This document shows, piece after piece, positions 1-7,980 of a stretch of DNA of 64,000 nt. Position numbers and translations under genes: made by a program. The stretch is taken from contig ONCQ01000028.1 of NCBI GenBank assembly GCA_900316355.1, forward strand, positions 1-64,000, in the 5' to 3' direction. The notes beneath the pieces were generated by a model, which had not been told where the DNA came from, ran no database searches, and saw only the letters and a list, made by a program, of their open reading frames with translations. The stretch is from an uncultured Prevotellaceae bacterium (lineage in GTDB: Bacteria; Bacteroidota; Bacteroidia; Bacteroidales; Bacteroidaceae). Position 1 is the first letter of the stretch. Each line of letters starts with the position of its first letter.

Positions 1-13
1 AATCTGGGACATG

Positions 14-52
14 ACAAAGCCCTGGCTTGGGAAAGTCGGGGCTTTGTTTCTT
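14..52 (+). terminator. Rho-independent terminator
   Basis: A 9-bp stem, ACAAAGCCC pairing with GGGCTTTGT, is followed by TTTCTT. It probably ends a plus-strand gene lying left of the window. Confidence 0.6.
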
Positions 53-60
53 AAAAAAAC

Positions 61-104
61 TAAAAGAGGCCGTGTCTGTTACTTTTGACACGACCTCTTT
101 TTTC
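61..104 (-). terminator. Hairpin terminator downstream of the LuxR-type gene
   Basis: AAAGAGG-CGTGTC pairs with GACACG-CCTCTTT across a ~10-nt loop. T runs lie on both sides (TTTTTT on plus, TTTTAGTTTTTTT on minus), so it can work in both directions. It starts directly after the stop codon of the minus-strand regulator and most likely ends that operon. Confidence 0.7.
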
Positions 105-735
105 AGATGTCTTCGATTTGTATGATGCCATGCGTGACGGCATAGATGGTCAGCGAAGATACGGAACGCAGGTGCAGTTTCTCGCAGATGTTCTTGCGAT
201 GACTGATGACTGTTGTCAGTGAGATACACAGTCTGTTGGCAATCTCCTTGTTCAGAAAACCGCGTGCCACCAATGCCAGAACCTCTTGTTCGCGAGGCGA
301 GATCTCGATGGTGGGGCCTATAATCTCCTGCTCGGGGATGTTGCCGTGGTGGAATGGGGGGTGGGGATGCCCGCCGTGCCCCATTTGGTGCAGACTGAGG
401 ACAGCCTTGATGAGGTCGTGCTCCGTCATGGATGAACTCAGGCAGCGGAAACGCTCTAATAGCTTACCCGTGGGGGGCTGCGCTGTCAGCACGATGGTTT
501 GCCGCGCATGTTCCAGAAAGAAGGTGGAGTGCTCCAGCACTACCTGCGGCGATGCGAAGTAGTGTGCGAAGGTCTCGCCATCCTGCATCGCCTGCTGGAG
601 TTCCGACAGGCTCTTAAAGGTGCTCACCGTCACCTTGGGGACGATGTCGCAGAGAATGGACTTGAGGCCTGTGGCTTCAAGCACATTGGCATCTATGATG
701 GCGATGCTCGGTACCATGCGTGGCTGCTCGGTCAT
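103..735 (-). CDS. LuxR-family regulator with atypical receiver-like N-terminus
   Basis: A 210-residue DNA-binding regulator. The last ~65 residues are a classic LuxR/GerE helix-turn-helix: SPREQEVLALVARG, then NKEIANRL, then a recognition helix with TVISHRKNICEKL. The N-terminal ~115 residues begin like a response-regulator receiver (IAIIDAN) but lack the acidic pair after the first strand and show no clear phospho-acceptor Asp. Phosphorylation-independent control is therefore likely, and the target genes are unknown. The ATG at 735 overlaps the stop of the upstream gene as ATGA, which suggests translational coupling and is why this start was preferred over an upstream one. It is the last gene of a minus-strand run after trxA. 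Confidence 0.8.
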   Translation of the reverse strand: MTEQPRMVPSIAIIDANVLEATGLKSILCDIVPKVTVSTFKSLSELQQAMQDGETFAHYFASPQVVLEHSTFFLEHARQTIVLTAQPPTGKLLERFRCLSSSMTEHDLIKAVLSLHQMGHGGHPHPPFHHGNIPEQEIIGPTIEISPREQEVLALVARGFLNKEIANRLCISLTTVISHRKNICEKLHLRSVSSLTIYAVTHGIIQIEDI

Positions 736-1049
736 TCCTGTTCTCCGAATTCCAGTTCTCCCTGTACCACCCACACGAGGTCTTCAGGGTCGAAGGTTCC
801 GTATTTGTCTTTGCGGGCGCGTTCGGCAACGAACTTGGCGATGGCCTCTGTGTCGATGTCAATGCAGCCGTCGGTGTCAGGCTCCTGCTCCAAGATGCCG
901 CTTTCGACATAGTAATCGGCGAGGACATCAATGAAGTAGAAGAGGTCGTCATCGCTGAACTTTTCCTTGATGTCCTGAGGGAGATATGCCTTGATGAACT
1001 CTATGGTTCTCAGGTCGTCCTCAGCCTGTTCCAGAAAATCGTCTTCCAT
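732..1049 (-). CDS. Conserved small acidic protein, function unknown
   Basis: About 105 residues, strongly acidic, with no signal peptide or membrane segment, so probably cytosolic. It starts MEDDFLEQAEDD and contains the pattern DLFYFIDVLADYYVESG. I do not recognise a functional domain; proteins of this look are common as hypotheticals in Prevotella. The ATG at 1049 is preferred because AGAGGGAAAAG lies just upstream. An alternative ATG at 1079 would give 10 extra residues and would overlap the trxA stop as TAATG. It ends in an ATGA overlap with the LuxR-type regulator, so the two are probably co-translated. Confidence 0.7.
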   Translation of the reverse strand: MEDDFLEQAEDDLRTIEFIKAYLPQDIKEKFSDDDLFYFIDVLADYYVESGILEQEPDTDGCIDIDTEAIAKFVAERARKDKYGTFDPEDLVWVVQGELEFGEQE

Positions 1050-1078
1050 AAAAATTCTTTTCCCTCTTTCATTATTCA

Positions 1079-1393
1079 TTAAAGAATTGCTTTCAGCTTC
1101 TCCTCGAGAACGCTCTTGGCGGCTGCACCAATCTGCTTATCGACAACCTGACCGTCCTTGATGAAGAGGATCGTGGGGATGTTGCGAACACCGAAGCGCA
1201 TGGCAAGTTCATCGTTGTCATCAACATCGACCTTGCCGATGATAGCCTGTTCAGCGTATTGTTCTGCGAGTTCCTCGATGTAGGGACCTACTTTCTTGCA
1301 GGGACCACACCATGTGGCCCAGAAATCAACAACCATAGGCTTGCCTTGGGCAAGGAGCTGGTCGAAACTGGAATCTGTAATTGCTAATGCCAT
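1079..1393 (-). CDS. trxA: Thioredoxin
   Basis: A 104-residue cytosolic thioredoxin, the family's usual length, that reduces protein disulfides. The active site WCGPCK is at residues 28-33, the buried Asp is in VVDFWA and the cis-proline loop is RNIPT. It lies 73 bp downstream of dnaE on the same strand. The gap holds AT-rich direct repeats around ATGTATAATT and no clear TAnnTTTG box, so it may be transcribed from the dnaE promoter or from a weak local one. Confidence 0.95.
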   Translation of the reverse strand: MALAITDSSFDQLLAQGKPMVVDFWATWCGPCKKVGPYIEELAEQYAEQAIIGKVDVDDNDELAMRFGVRNIPTILFIKDGQVVDKQIGAAAKSVLEEKLKAIL

Positions 1394-1466
1394 TGTCTTA
1401 GTTTTTTTAATGTATAATTAATAATGTATAATTGTTCCTCTTTCAATGTCTCAATTTTTCAATCTT

Positions 1467-4400
1467 TCAATTGATACTATAGCTGAGATCCGGGTTGCTG
1501 TTGATGAAGTCAATGAGCTGTTTGTTGACCGTGATGTGTCGGTTGCGGGAATGGAGCTTTACATGCTGTTGGCCTTCGGGGTCGAGGATGTAGAAATAGA
1601 TGGATGCATTTCCTGTGTTATTCTCGCAGAACTCTTCAAAAGTCGCGACAAGATCCTCGTTGAGTGTGTTGAGAGGTAACTGGATGGTGATGCTCTCTAT
1701 GAGGGAGTCCTTGACATCGTTGAGGAAATCGATTTTGCCAACGGCAATCTCCAACTTGTTCGGGTTGTAGCGCCGTGGTTGCACGCGGGCAGAGACAAAG
1801 ATGGCATTTCCGATGTCCATGTAGCGCCCCCAGGTGGTCCAGTCCTGACCCCACAATGGCAGCTCGAAGCTGCCGCTATAGTCCTCAATGGTGGCGAAGC
1901 CAAAGGGCTGTCCGCTCTTACCCACGCCCTTGCGCAGGGCTGTCACGATGCCTCCGAAGGAGATTTCCTGGCCCATCAGTGGCTGCAACTCCTGCAGAGA
2001 GCTACATGTGGTGTTGCAGACATCATGCAGGATGATGGAGAAATCGTCCAGGGGGTGAGCTGAGAGGTAGATGCCCACGAGCTCGCGTTCCTTGTTGAGG
2101 CGTTCCAGAAGGCTCCATTCATTGTATTCTTGCGGAATGGGAGGCGTGGCCACTTCCACGCTGCCGAAATCACCAAAGAGGGAGTTCTCCGCAGAGAATT
2201 TAGCCTCTTGATATGCACTGCCAAAGCGGACAATGGTATCGAGGAAGACCTCACCCTTGAGATTGGGCGAGAAATACTGCTCGCGGCGTACTTCATTGAA
2301 ACTGTCGAGGGCACCACTCAGCACCAGGCTCTCCAGACCGCTGCGCTTCACGGCGGAGATGTTGATGCGTTGCACGAAGTCAAAGATGTCCTTGAAGGGC
2401 CCACCCGCATCGCGCTCCTTCAGCAAAGCTTCGACAGCACTCTCGCCAAGGCCCTTGATGGCGCCCAGACCGAAGCGGATGGCGCCGGTGTCATCAACGC
2501 TGAATCGCTGACGGCTATGGTTGATGTCGGGACCGAGAACATCGATACCGAGAGATTTGCATTCGCTCATCAGCTTCGTAATCTCGGTGATGTCATCGAG
2601 GCTTCGGCTCATGACGGCCGCCATATATTCCGATGGGAAGTTGGCTTTCAACCATGCTGTCTGGTAGGCAACCCATGAGTAGCAGGTGGCGTGACTCTTA
2701 TTGAACGCATACGATGCAAACTTCTCCCAGTCCGCCCATATCTTCTCCAGGACCTTTGGGTCATGGCCGTTGCTTTGCCCCTGCGAGATGAACTGAGGCT
2801 TCATGTGGTCCAGCTTGTCCTTTAGCTTCTTACCCATTGCCTTGCGAAGCGTGTCGCTCTCGCCGCGCGTGAAATTGGCCAGCTGACGTGAGAGAAGCAT
2901 GACTTGCTCCTGATAGACGGTGATGCCATAGGTGTCCTTCAGGTATTTCTCCATGCACGGGATATCGTATTCCACAGGCTTGCGACCTTGCTTGCGGTCG
3001 ATGAAGTCGGGAATATAGTCCATCGGGCCCGGACGGTAGAGGGCGTTCATGGCAATGAGGTCCTCAAAGGTTGATGGTTGCAGCTCGCGCAGGTATTTTT
3101 GCATACCCGCCGACTCAAACTGGAAGGTACCGACTGTGCGGCCGTCGCAGTAAAGCTGGTAAGTGGCGGGATCCTCAATGTCGATGCGCTCAATGTTGAT
3201 GCGGATGCCCAAGCTGTCCTTGATATTGTTCAGGGCCTCTTTGATGATGCTGAGTGTCTTGAGGCCGAGGAAGTCCATTTTGATGAGGCCAGTGTCCTCG
3301 ATGACAGAGCCTTCATACTGCGTACATAGGATTTTCTCTCCCGTCTCCTTGTCCTCGGCGGTACTCAAGGGGACCCAGTCGCTGATGGGGTCGCGACAGA
3401 TGATGACACCGCAGGCGTGGACACCCGTGTTGCGGACGTTACCTTCGAGCATCTGGGCGTAGCGGATGACATTGCGCATGTTCTCGTCAGGCGAAGCCGC
3501 TGCCTGCTGCATCTCAGGCACGCACTCCAGGATGTTCTTGAGGTTGGTCTTGCGTGGCTTGCCGTCGGGCGTATCAGGCAGACGGTCGGGGATGGTCTTC
3601 AGGAGTGCCTGTGTGGTGTCTATGGGCATCTTCTGCACTCGGGCCACATCCTTGATGGCGCTCTTTGCGGCCATCGTGCCGTAGGTGATGATATGTGCCA
3701 CATTCTCCTCACCGTATTTTTGTGTGACCCATGAGAGCACCTTGCCGCGGCCATCATCATCGAAGTCCACGTCGATATCGGGTAACGAGATACGGTCGGG
3801 GTTGAGGAAACGTTCGAACAGAAGGTCGTACTTGATGGGATCGACTTTCGTGATGCCGAGGCAGTAGGCCACGGCAGAGCCTGCTGCCGAACCACGGCCA
3901 GGCCCCACGCTGACGTCCAACTCATGGGATGCCGCATTGATATAGTCCTGTACGATGAGGAAGTATCCCGGGAAACCCATCGTTTTCATCACGTGCAGCT
4001 CGAAGCGCAGGCGCTCATCGATTTCTTCCGGCACAGGATTCCCATACAGACGTCGCGCGCCTATATAAGTAAGGTGTTTCAGATAGTCTGCCTCCAGCTT
4101 CAAGCGATATAGCTTGCTCACGCCACCGAGGTTCTTTACCTTCTTCTCTGCTTCCTCCTGAGAGCACACCACGTTGCCGTTCTCGTCGCGCGTGAACTCG
4201 TTGAAGAGCTCCTCTTCGGTGAAGCGCTGGCGGTATTCCTCTTCGGTGGCAAAGCTCGGTGGAATGGCGAAATTAGGCATGATGGGACGATGGTCGATGC
4301 TGTATGTCTCCACCTTGTCCAGCACTTCAAGCGTGTTGGAGAGGGCCTCGGGGACATCGGCGAAGATGTCGTTCATCTCAGCCTGTGTCTTGAACCACTC

Positions 4401-5186
4401 CTGTTTGGAGTATCTCATGCGCTTGGGATCGTCGAAATCCTTGGCGGTACCCAGGCAGATGAGGCGGTCATGGGCCTCGGCATTGTCTTCATCTACGAAA
4501 TGAACATCATTGGTGCACACCACTTTCACGCCGTGTTTCTTGGCCAGTTCCAAGATGACCTTGTTGGCTTCCTGTTGCAGAGGGTATGTCTCACGGTTGG
4601 CTATCTGCGTAGGATCCTTTACCTCATGACGCTGAATCTCAAGGTAGTAGTCTTCGCCAAAGATATTCTTGTACCACATGATGGTTTCTTCTGCTCCCTT
4701 GATGTCGCCGTTGAGGATGCGTCTGGGCACCTCGCCCGCAATACATGCCGAGCATATAATCAGACCCTCGTGGTATTTCTCCAGTTCATGATGGTCGGTG
4801 CGTGGTCGGGTGTAGAAACCATCGACCCATGACTTCGACACCAGCTTCACGAGATTGTGGTAGCCCGTCTCATTCTTGGCTAAGACAATGAGGTGGTAAC
4901 GTCTGCCGTCGATGTCCTTGTCCTTATCATAGAGCGTGCGCTCGGCCACATACATCTCGCAGCCGAAGATGGGCTTGAAAGGCTCCTTCCCCTCCTCCTT
5001 CAGCGCTTTGTTTTTCTTGGTAACGTAGTTGAAATATTCTTTCACGCCCATCATGTTGCCATGGTCTGTAATGGCCATGCCACGCATCCCGTCTTTGATG
5101 GCTTTATCGACCAGTCTGGGAATACTGGCCTGACCATCCAAGAGAGAGTACTGAGTGTGTACGTGAAGGTGTATAAAATTCTCCAT
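1467..5186 (-). CDS. dnaE: DNA polymerase III alpha subunit
   Basis: The replicative polymerase catalytic subunit, 1239 residues. In order: an N-terminal PHP domain (HLHVHTQYSLLDG at residues ~6-18); the palm domain with the catalytic acidic motif PDIDVDFDDDGRGK near residue 468; fingers and helix-hairpin-helix region; a C-terminal OB fold (EISFGGIVTALRKG); and a tau-binding-like tail. It is slightly longer than the E. coli protein (1160). The ATG at 5186 leaves a short leader after a plausible promoter at 5205-5236. trxA follows on the same strand. Confidence 0.97.
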   Translation of the reverse strand: MENFIHLHVHTQYSLLDGQASIPRLVDKAIKDGMRGMAITDHGNMMGVKEYFNYVTKKNKALKEEGKEPFKPIFGCEMYVAERTLYDKDKDIDGRRYHLIVLAKNETGYHNLVKLVSKSWVDGFYTRPRTDHHELEKYHEGLIICSACIAGEVPRRILNGDIKGAEETIMWYKNIFGEDYYLEIQRHEVKDPTQIANRETYPLQQEANKVILELAKKHGVKVVCTNDVHFVDEDNAEAHDRLICLGTAKDFDDPKRMRYSKQEWFKTQAEMNDIFADVPEALSNTLEVLDKVETYSIDHRPIMPNFAIPPSFATEEEYRQRFTEEELFNEFTRDENGNVVCSQEEAEKKVKNLGGVSKLYRLKLEADYLKHLTYIGARRLYGNPVPEEIDERLRFELHVMKTMGFPGYFLIVQDYINAASHELDVSVGPGRGSAAGSAVAYCLGITKVDPIKYDLLFERFLNPDRISLPDIDVDFDDDGRGKVLSWVTQKYGEENVAHIITYGTMAAKSAIKDVARVQKMPIDTTQALLKTIPDRLPDTPDGKPRKTNLKNILECVPEMQQAAASPDENMRNVIRYAQMLEGNVRNTGVHACGVIICRDPISDWVPLSTAEDKETGEKILCTQYEGSVIEDTGLIKMDFLGLKTLSIIKEALNNIKDSLGIRINIERIDIEDPATYQLYCDGRTVGTFQFESAGMQKYLRELQPSTFEDLIAMNALYRPGPMDYIPDFIDRKQGRKPVEYDIPCMEKYLKDTYGITVYQEQVMLLSRQLANFTRGESDTLRKAMGKKLKDKLDHMKPQFISQGQSNGHDPKVLEKIWADWEKFASYAFNKSHATCYSWVAYQTAWLKANFPSEYMAAVMSRSLDDITEITKLMSECKSLGIDVLGPDINHSRQRFSVDDTGAIRFGLGAIKGLGESAVEALLKERDAGGPFKDIFDFVQRINISAVKRSGLESLVLSGALDSFNEVRREQYFSPNLKGEVFLDTIVRFGSAYQEAKFSAENSLFGDFGSVEVATPPIPQEYNEWSLLERLNKERELVGIYLSAHPLDDFSIILHDVCNTTCSSLQELQPLMGQEISFGGIVTALRKGVGKSGQPFGFATIEDYSGSFELPLWGQDWTTWGRYMDIGNAIFVSARVQPRRYNPNKLEIAVGKIDFLNDVKDSLIESITIQLPLNTLNEDLVATFEEFCENNTGNASIYFYILDPEGQQHVKLHSRNRHITVNKQLIDFINSNPDLSYSIN

Positions 5187-5204
5187 AAGTATCGAAAACG
5201 GGCA

Positions 5205-5236
5205 TAAAATTACGTTTCTTTTGTCAAACTACCAAA
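5205..5236 (-). promoter_or_regulatory. Probable promoter of dnaE
   Basis: On the minus strand, TTTG (5233-5236) is separated by 20 bp from TAATTTTA (5205-5212). That is one mismatch from the Bacteroidota consensus TAnnTTTG, and it lies just upstream of the dnaE ATG. Confidence 0.5.
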
Positions 5237-5251
5237 AAAGCCGCACATTTT

Positions 5252-5282
5252 TTTGCAATCTTTCAAATAATGCTTACTTTTG
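5252..5282 (+). promoter_or_regulatory. Promoter of the psd operon
   Basis: TTTG (5252-5255), a 19-bp spacer, then TACTTTTG (5275-5282): a full Bacteroidota sigma-ABfr type promoter. It places the transcript start near 5288 and so excludes the upstream ATG-like codon at 5280 as the psd start. Confidence 0.8.
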
Positions 5283-5321
5283 TATCGAAAAAGAACCAAT
5301 AAAGAGCCTTTCTCTAAAGAA

Positions 5322-6020
5322 ATGGTACGTCCACTTAAGAAATTAAAGAAGAACATCCGCCTTCACAGTGAGGGCACGACGACACTTATCGTATTTGGCA
5401 TTTGTGCAGCGTTGCTGTGCCTGCTGTTTGGCTATGCCTTCAGCTTCCAGAGCCCTTGGTTCTGGACGCTGTTTACTATCCTTGCCGCTGTCTATCTCGT
5501 TGTCATCAATTTCTTCCGTTGCCCCATCCGCATCTATGAGGGTGACACGGAAAATCTGGTGCTGGCTCCAGCCGATGGTAAGATTGTCGTGGTGGAGGAA
5601 GTGGAGGAGAACGAATACTTCCACGATCGCCGTATCATGGTGAGTATCTTCATGAGCCTCTTCAATGTCCATGCCAACTGGGTGCCTGTGGATGGCACCA
5701 TTAAGATGGTGCGCCATCACAATGGCCGTTTCAGTGCCGCATGGCTGCCCAAAGCCAGCCTCGACAACGAACGCTCGACGGTGGTGATAGAGGCCGAGAA
5801 TGGCACGGAAATCTTGTTACGTCAAGTGGCAGGCGCCATGGCGCGCCGCATCGTCACCTATCCCGCTGAGGGCGAGGACTGCTTCATCGACGAGCATCTC
5901 GGCTTTATCAAGTTCGGCTCGCGGGTGGATGTCTATCTTCCCCTAGGTACCGAGGTGCTCGTAAGTCACGGACAGAAGACCACCGGCAACCAGACCATCA
6001 TTGCCAAATTGAGTAATTGA
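5322..6020 (+). CDS. psd: Phosphatidylserine decarboxylase proenzyme
   Basis: Converts phosphatidylserine to phosphatidylethanolamine at the inner membrane. It has 232 residues and is the short type common in Bacteroidota. There are two N-terminal membrane segments ([15 protein letters not shown] and [16 protein letters not shown]). The core carries [12 protein letters not shown] and [14 protein letters not shown] self-cleavage Gly-Ser is in [12 protein letters not shown] near the C-terminus, where the new N-terminal pyruvoyl group would form. The ATG at 5322 is chosen because the promoter TSS lies downstream of the alternative start at 5280. pssA, the preceding enzyme of the pathway, follows 42 bp downstream. 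Confidence 0.94.
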   Translation: MVRPLKKLKKNIRLHSEGTTTLIVFGICAALLCLLFGYAFSFQSPWFWTLFTILAAVYLVVINFFRCPIRIYEGDTENLVLAPADGKIVVVEEVEENEYFHDRRIMVSIFMSLFNVHANWVPVDGTIKMVRHHNGRFSAAWLPKASLDNERSTVVIEAENGTEILLRQVAGAMARRIVTYPAEGEDCFIDEHLGFIKFGSRVDVYLPLGTEVLVSHGQKTTGNQTIIAKLSN

Positions 6021-6062
6021 ATTTGTCTATTTTTTCACTTTTCACTCTTTTATTAGCATACC

Positions 6063-6767
6063 ATGCTTCTGAACTTTCCAAACGCCTTGACCTGTTGCAA
6101 TCTCATCTCTGGTTGCATGGCCACGGGCGCTGCTTTTCATGGCCACTTCGAATGGGCACTTGTAATGATTATCATGGGCGCTGTCTTTGATTTCTTCGAC
6201 GGTATGGCTGCTCGTGCGCTGGGCGTCAGTTCACCCATTGGCAAGGAACTGGATTCTTTGGCCGATGTCGTCACTTTCGGCGTGGCTCCCTCCGCAATGA
6301 TATTTCAGCTCTTCGGATTTGTGCAGTACCCGGAGTGGATGCAGCCCGTGGCAGCATACATGCCTTATTCCGCTTTCCTTCTGGCGGCATTTTCGGCTCT
6401 TCGGCTGGCTAAGTTCAACCTCGACGAGCGTCAGGCCACCAGCTTCATAGGTCTTCCCACCCCTGCCAATGCCCTCTTTTGGGCCTCTCTCATTGTGGGA
6501 CAGCTTCCATTCTTGGCTTCTCCTCGGTTCAATGCGCTGTTTCTTTTCCTTTTCCTGCTCATGTTCTGCTTCCTGCTGATTGCCGAGATTCCTCTGTTTT
6601 CGCTGAAGTTCAAGGACTTGTCGTGGGAACATAATAAGGTGAAGTTCATCTTTATCATTGGCGCAGCCGTCATCGCAGCTCTGGTTATGGATCCGTCGGC
6701 CATCGCCCTGATCATCTTATGGTACATCGCGTTGTCGCTGATCAACTGGAAGCTGCATATTTCTTAA
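6063..6767 (+). CDS. pssA: CDP-diacylglycerol-serine O-phosphatidyltransferase
   Basis: Makes phosphatidylserine from CDP-diacylglycerol and serine, the substrate of the adjacent psd. It has 234 residues with several membrane helices. The CDP-alcohol phosphotransferase signature DG-x2-AR-x8-G-x3-D-x3-D fits exactly in the stretch starting DGMAARALG and ending KELDSLAD (residues ~43-65), which supplies the metal-binding Asp residues. The gene pair psd-pssA is common in Bacteroidales. It is very likely co-transcribed with psd from the promoter at 5252. Confidence 0.95.
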   Translation: MLLNFPNALTCCNLISGCMATGAAFHGHFEWALVMIIMGAVFDFFDGMAARALGVSSPIGKELDSLADVVTFGVAPSAMIFQLFGFVQYPEWMQPVAAYMPYSAFLLAAFSALRLAKFNLDERQATSFIGLPTPANALFWASLIVGQLPFLASPRFNALFLFLFLLMFCFLLIAEIPLFSLKFKDLSWEHNKVKFIFIIGAAVIAALVMDPSAIALIILWYIALSLINWKLHIS

Positions 6768-6769
6768 AT

Positions 6770-6815
6770 CAATAGGGCTCATGGGGCTTATAGGCCTTAT
6801 GGGGCATAACTCTTA
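6770..6815. repeat. Simple tandem oligomers (GGCTTATAGG type)
   Basis: The gap between pssA and pyrH contains overlapping copies of a loose 9-10-mer: ATAGGGCTCATGGGGCTTAT, then AGGCCTTATGGGGC. The same oligomer recurs at 46424-46480 between two ompH genes. Confidence 0.6.
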
Positions 6816-6829
6816 TATTATTCAGAAAC

Positions 6830-7537
6830 ATGAAATTCAAGAGAATTTTACTCAAGCTTTCCGGTGAAAGCCTGATGGGTGAAAAGAAATACGGTATTGA
6901 CGAGAAGCGTCTGGCCGAGTATGCAGAACAGATTAAGGATGTCCACGACATGGGCGTGCAGATAGGCATCGTCATCGGCGGCGGCAACATCTTCCGTGGC
7001 CTGAGTGGTGCTGGCAAAGGCTTTGACCGTGTCAAGGGGGACCAGATGGGCATGTGTGCCACGGTCATCAACTCCCTCGGTCTCAGCTCAGCGTTGGGCG
7101 CTATCGGTGTTCCGAATCGTGTGCTCACAGCCATCCGCATGGAACCCATCGGTGAGTTCTACACCAAGTGGAAGGCTATCGAGGCCATGGAGCGTGGCGA
7201 GGTGGTCATCATGAGCGGTGGCACTGGAAATCCCTATTTCACCACAGATACAGGTTCCTCGTTGCGCGGCATCGAGATAGAGGCCGATGTGATGCTGAAG
7301 GGTACCCGCGTGGATGGCGTCTATACTGCAGATCCCGAGAAGGACCCCACGGCCACGAAATTTCAGGAAATATCTTTCGATGAGGTCTATACGCGTGGCC
7401 TTAAGGTGATGGATCTCACGGCCACCACCATGTGCAAGGAGAACCATCTGCCCATCTACGTCTTCAATATGGACATCTATGGTAATTTGAAGCGCGTGAT
7501 GGCAGGGGAGCCTATCGGCACCCTGGTTCACGAGTAA
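6830..7537 (+). CDS. pyrH: UMP kinase
   Basis: Phosphorylates UMP to UDP in pyrimidine biosynthesis; cytosolic hexamer of the amino-acid kinase fold. It has 235 residues, the normal size. Motifs: KRILLKLSGESLMG at the N-terminus (phosphate-binding lysine), GIVIGGGNIFRG, the UMP-binding region GGTGNPYFTTDT, and VMDLTATTMCKEN near the end. It lies 62 bp after pssA on the same strand. The downstream neighbour converges on it with only a 21-bp gap and no obvious terminator. Confidence 0.96.
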   Translation: MKFKRILLKLSGESLMGEKKYGIDEKRLAEYAEQIKDVHDMGVQIGIVIGGGNIFRGLSGAGKGFDRVKGDQMGMCATVINSLGLSSALGAIGVPNRVLTAIRMEPIGEFYTKWKAIEAMERGEVVIMSGGTGNPYFTTDTGSSLRGIEIEADVMLKGTRVDGVYTADPEKDPTATKFQEISFDEVYTRGLKVMDLTATTMCKENHLPIYVFNMDIYGNLKRVMAGEPIGTLVHE

Positions 7538-7558
7538 GCGTTACAACATCTTTTGGCT

Positions 7559-7954
7559 TTAGGGCTTTCGGCTACGTTGCAGGGAGTCTTCGAGCATTTG
7601 TAGCTCGTAGGCTTCGCGCAGGAGTTCGTCGAAAGTCTTCACGCGTGAGTATTCTTCCAGCACCTGCTGATGCTTTTTTCTGCGGCGGTCATGCTTACGC
7701 TGTTTGAAGGCGAAGGGGTGCATAATCTTGTCGTTCAGTGTCGGAGATATGCGGTTGAGGATGTCTGACACCGAGGGCACCTTGATGGTTTTCTGCTGCC
7801 CTTGCCGCTCGCGTATGATGCGTTCAACGGGCAGGAGGCTGTCGGGGAAGATGACAATCTCGCGCAGGGTATCGGTGGGTGTCATATCATCTTCTTGTTG
7901 TTCCTGTGGGAGTGTGGTGCCTATGAATAGGAGTGATAGAAGTGTGGTAATCAT
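7559..7954 (-). CDS. Small exported protein, function unknown
   Basis: About 131 residues. It starts with a short hydrophobic stretch (MITTLLSLLFIGTTL) that looks like a signal peptide or anchor. The remainder is polar and charged, with a basic patch (KQRKHDRRRKKHQQ) and a probably helical C-terminus. I do not recognise a family. The start at 7954 puts the hydrophobic stretch at the N-terminus and lies 27 bp downstream of the dnaG stop codon. An open frame upstream of it only reads through dnaG sequence in another frame. Confidence 0.65.
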   Translation of the reverse strand: MITTLLSLLFIGTTLPQEQQEDDMTPTDTLREIVIFPDSLLPVERIIRERQGQQKTIKVPSVSDILNRISPTLNDKIMHPFAFKQRKHDRRRKKHQQVLEEYSRVKTFDELLREAYELQMLEDSLQRSRKP

Positions 7955-7980
7955 CGGATGGTGTGATGTATAAGGGATTA

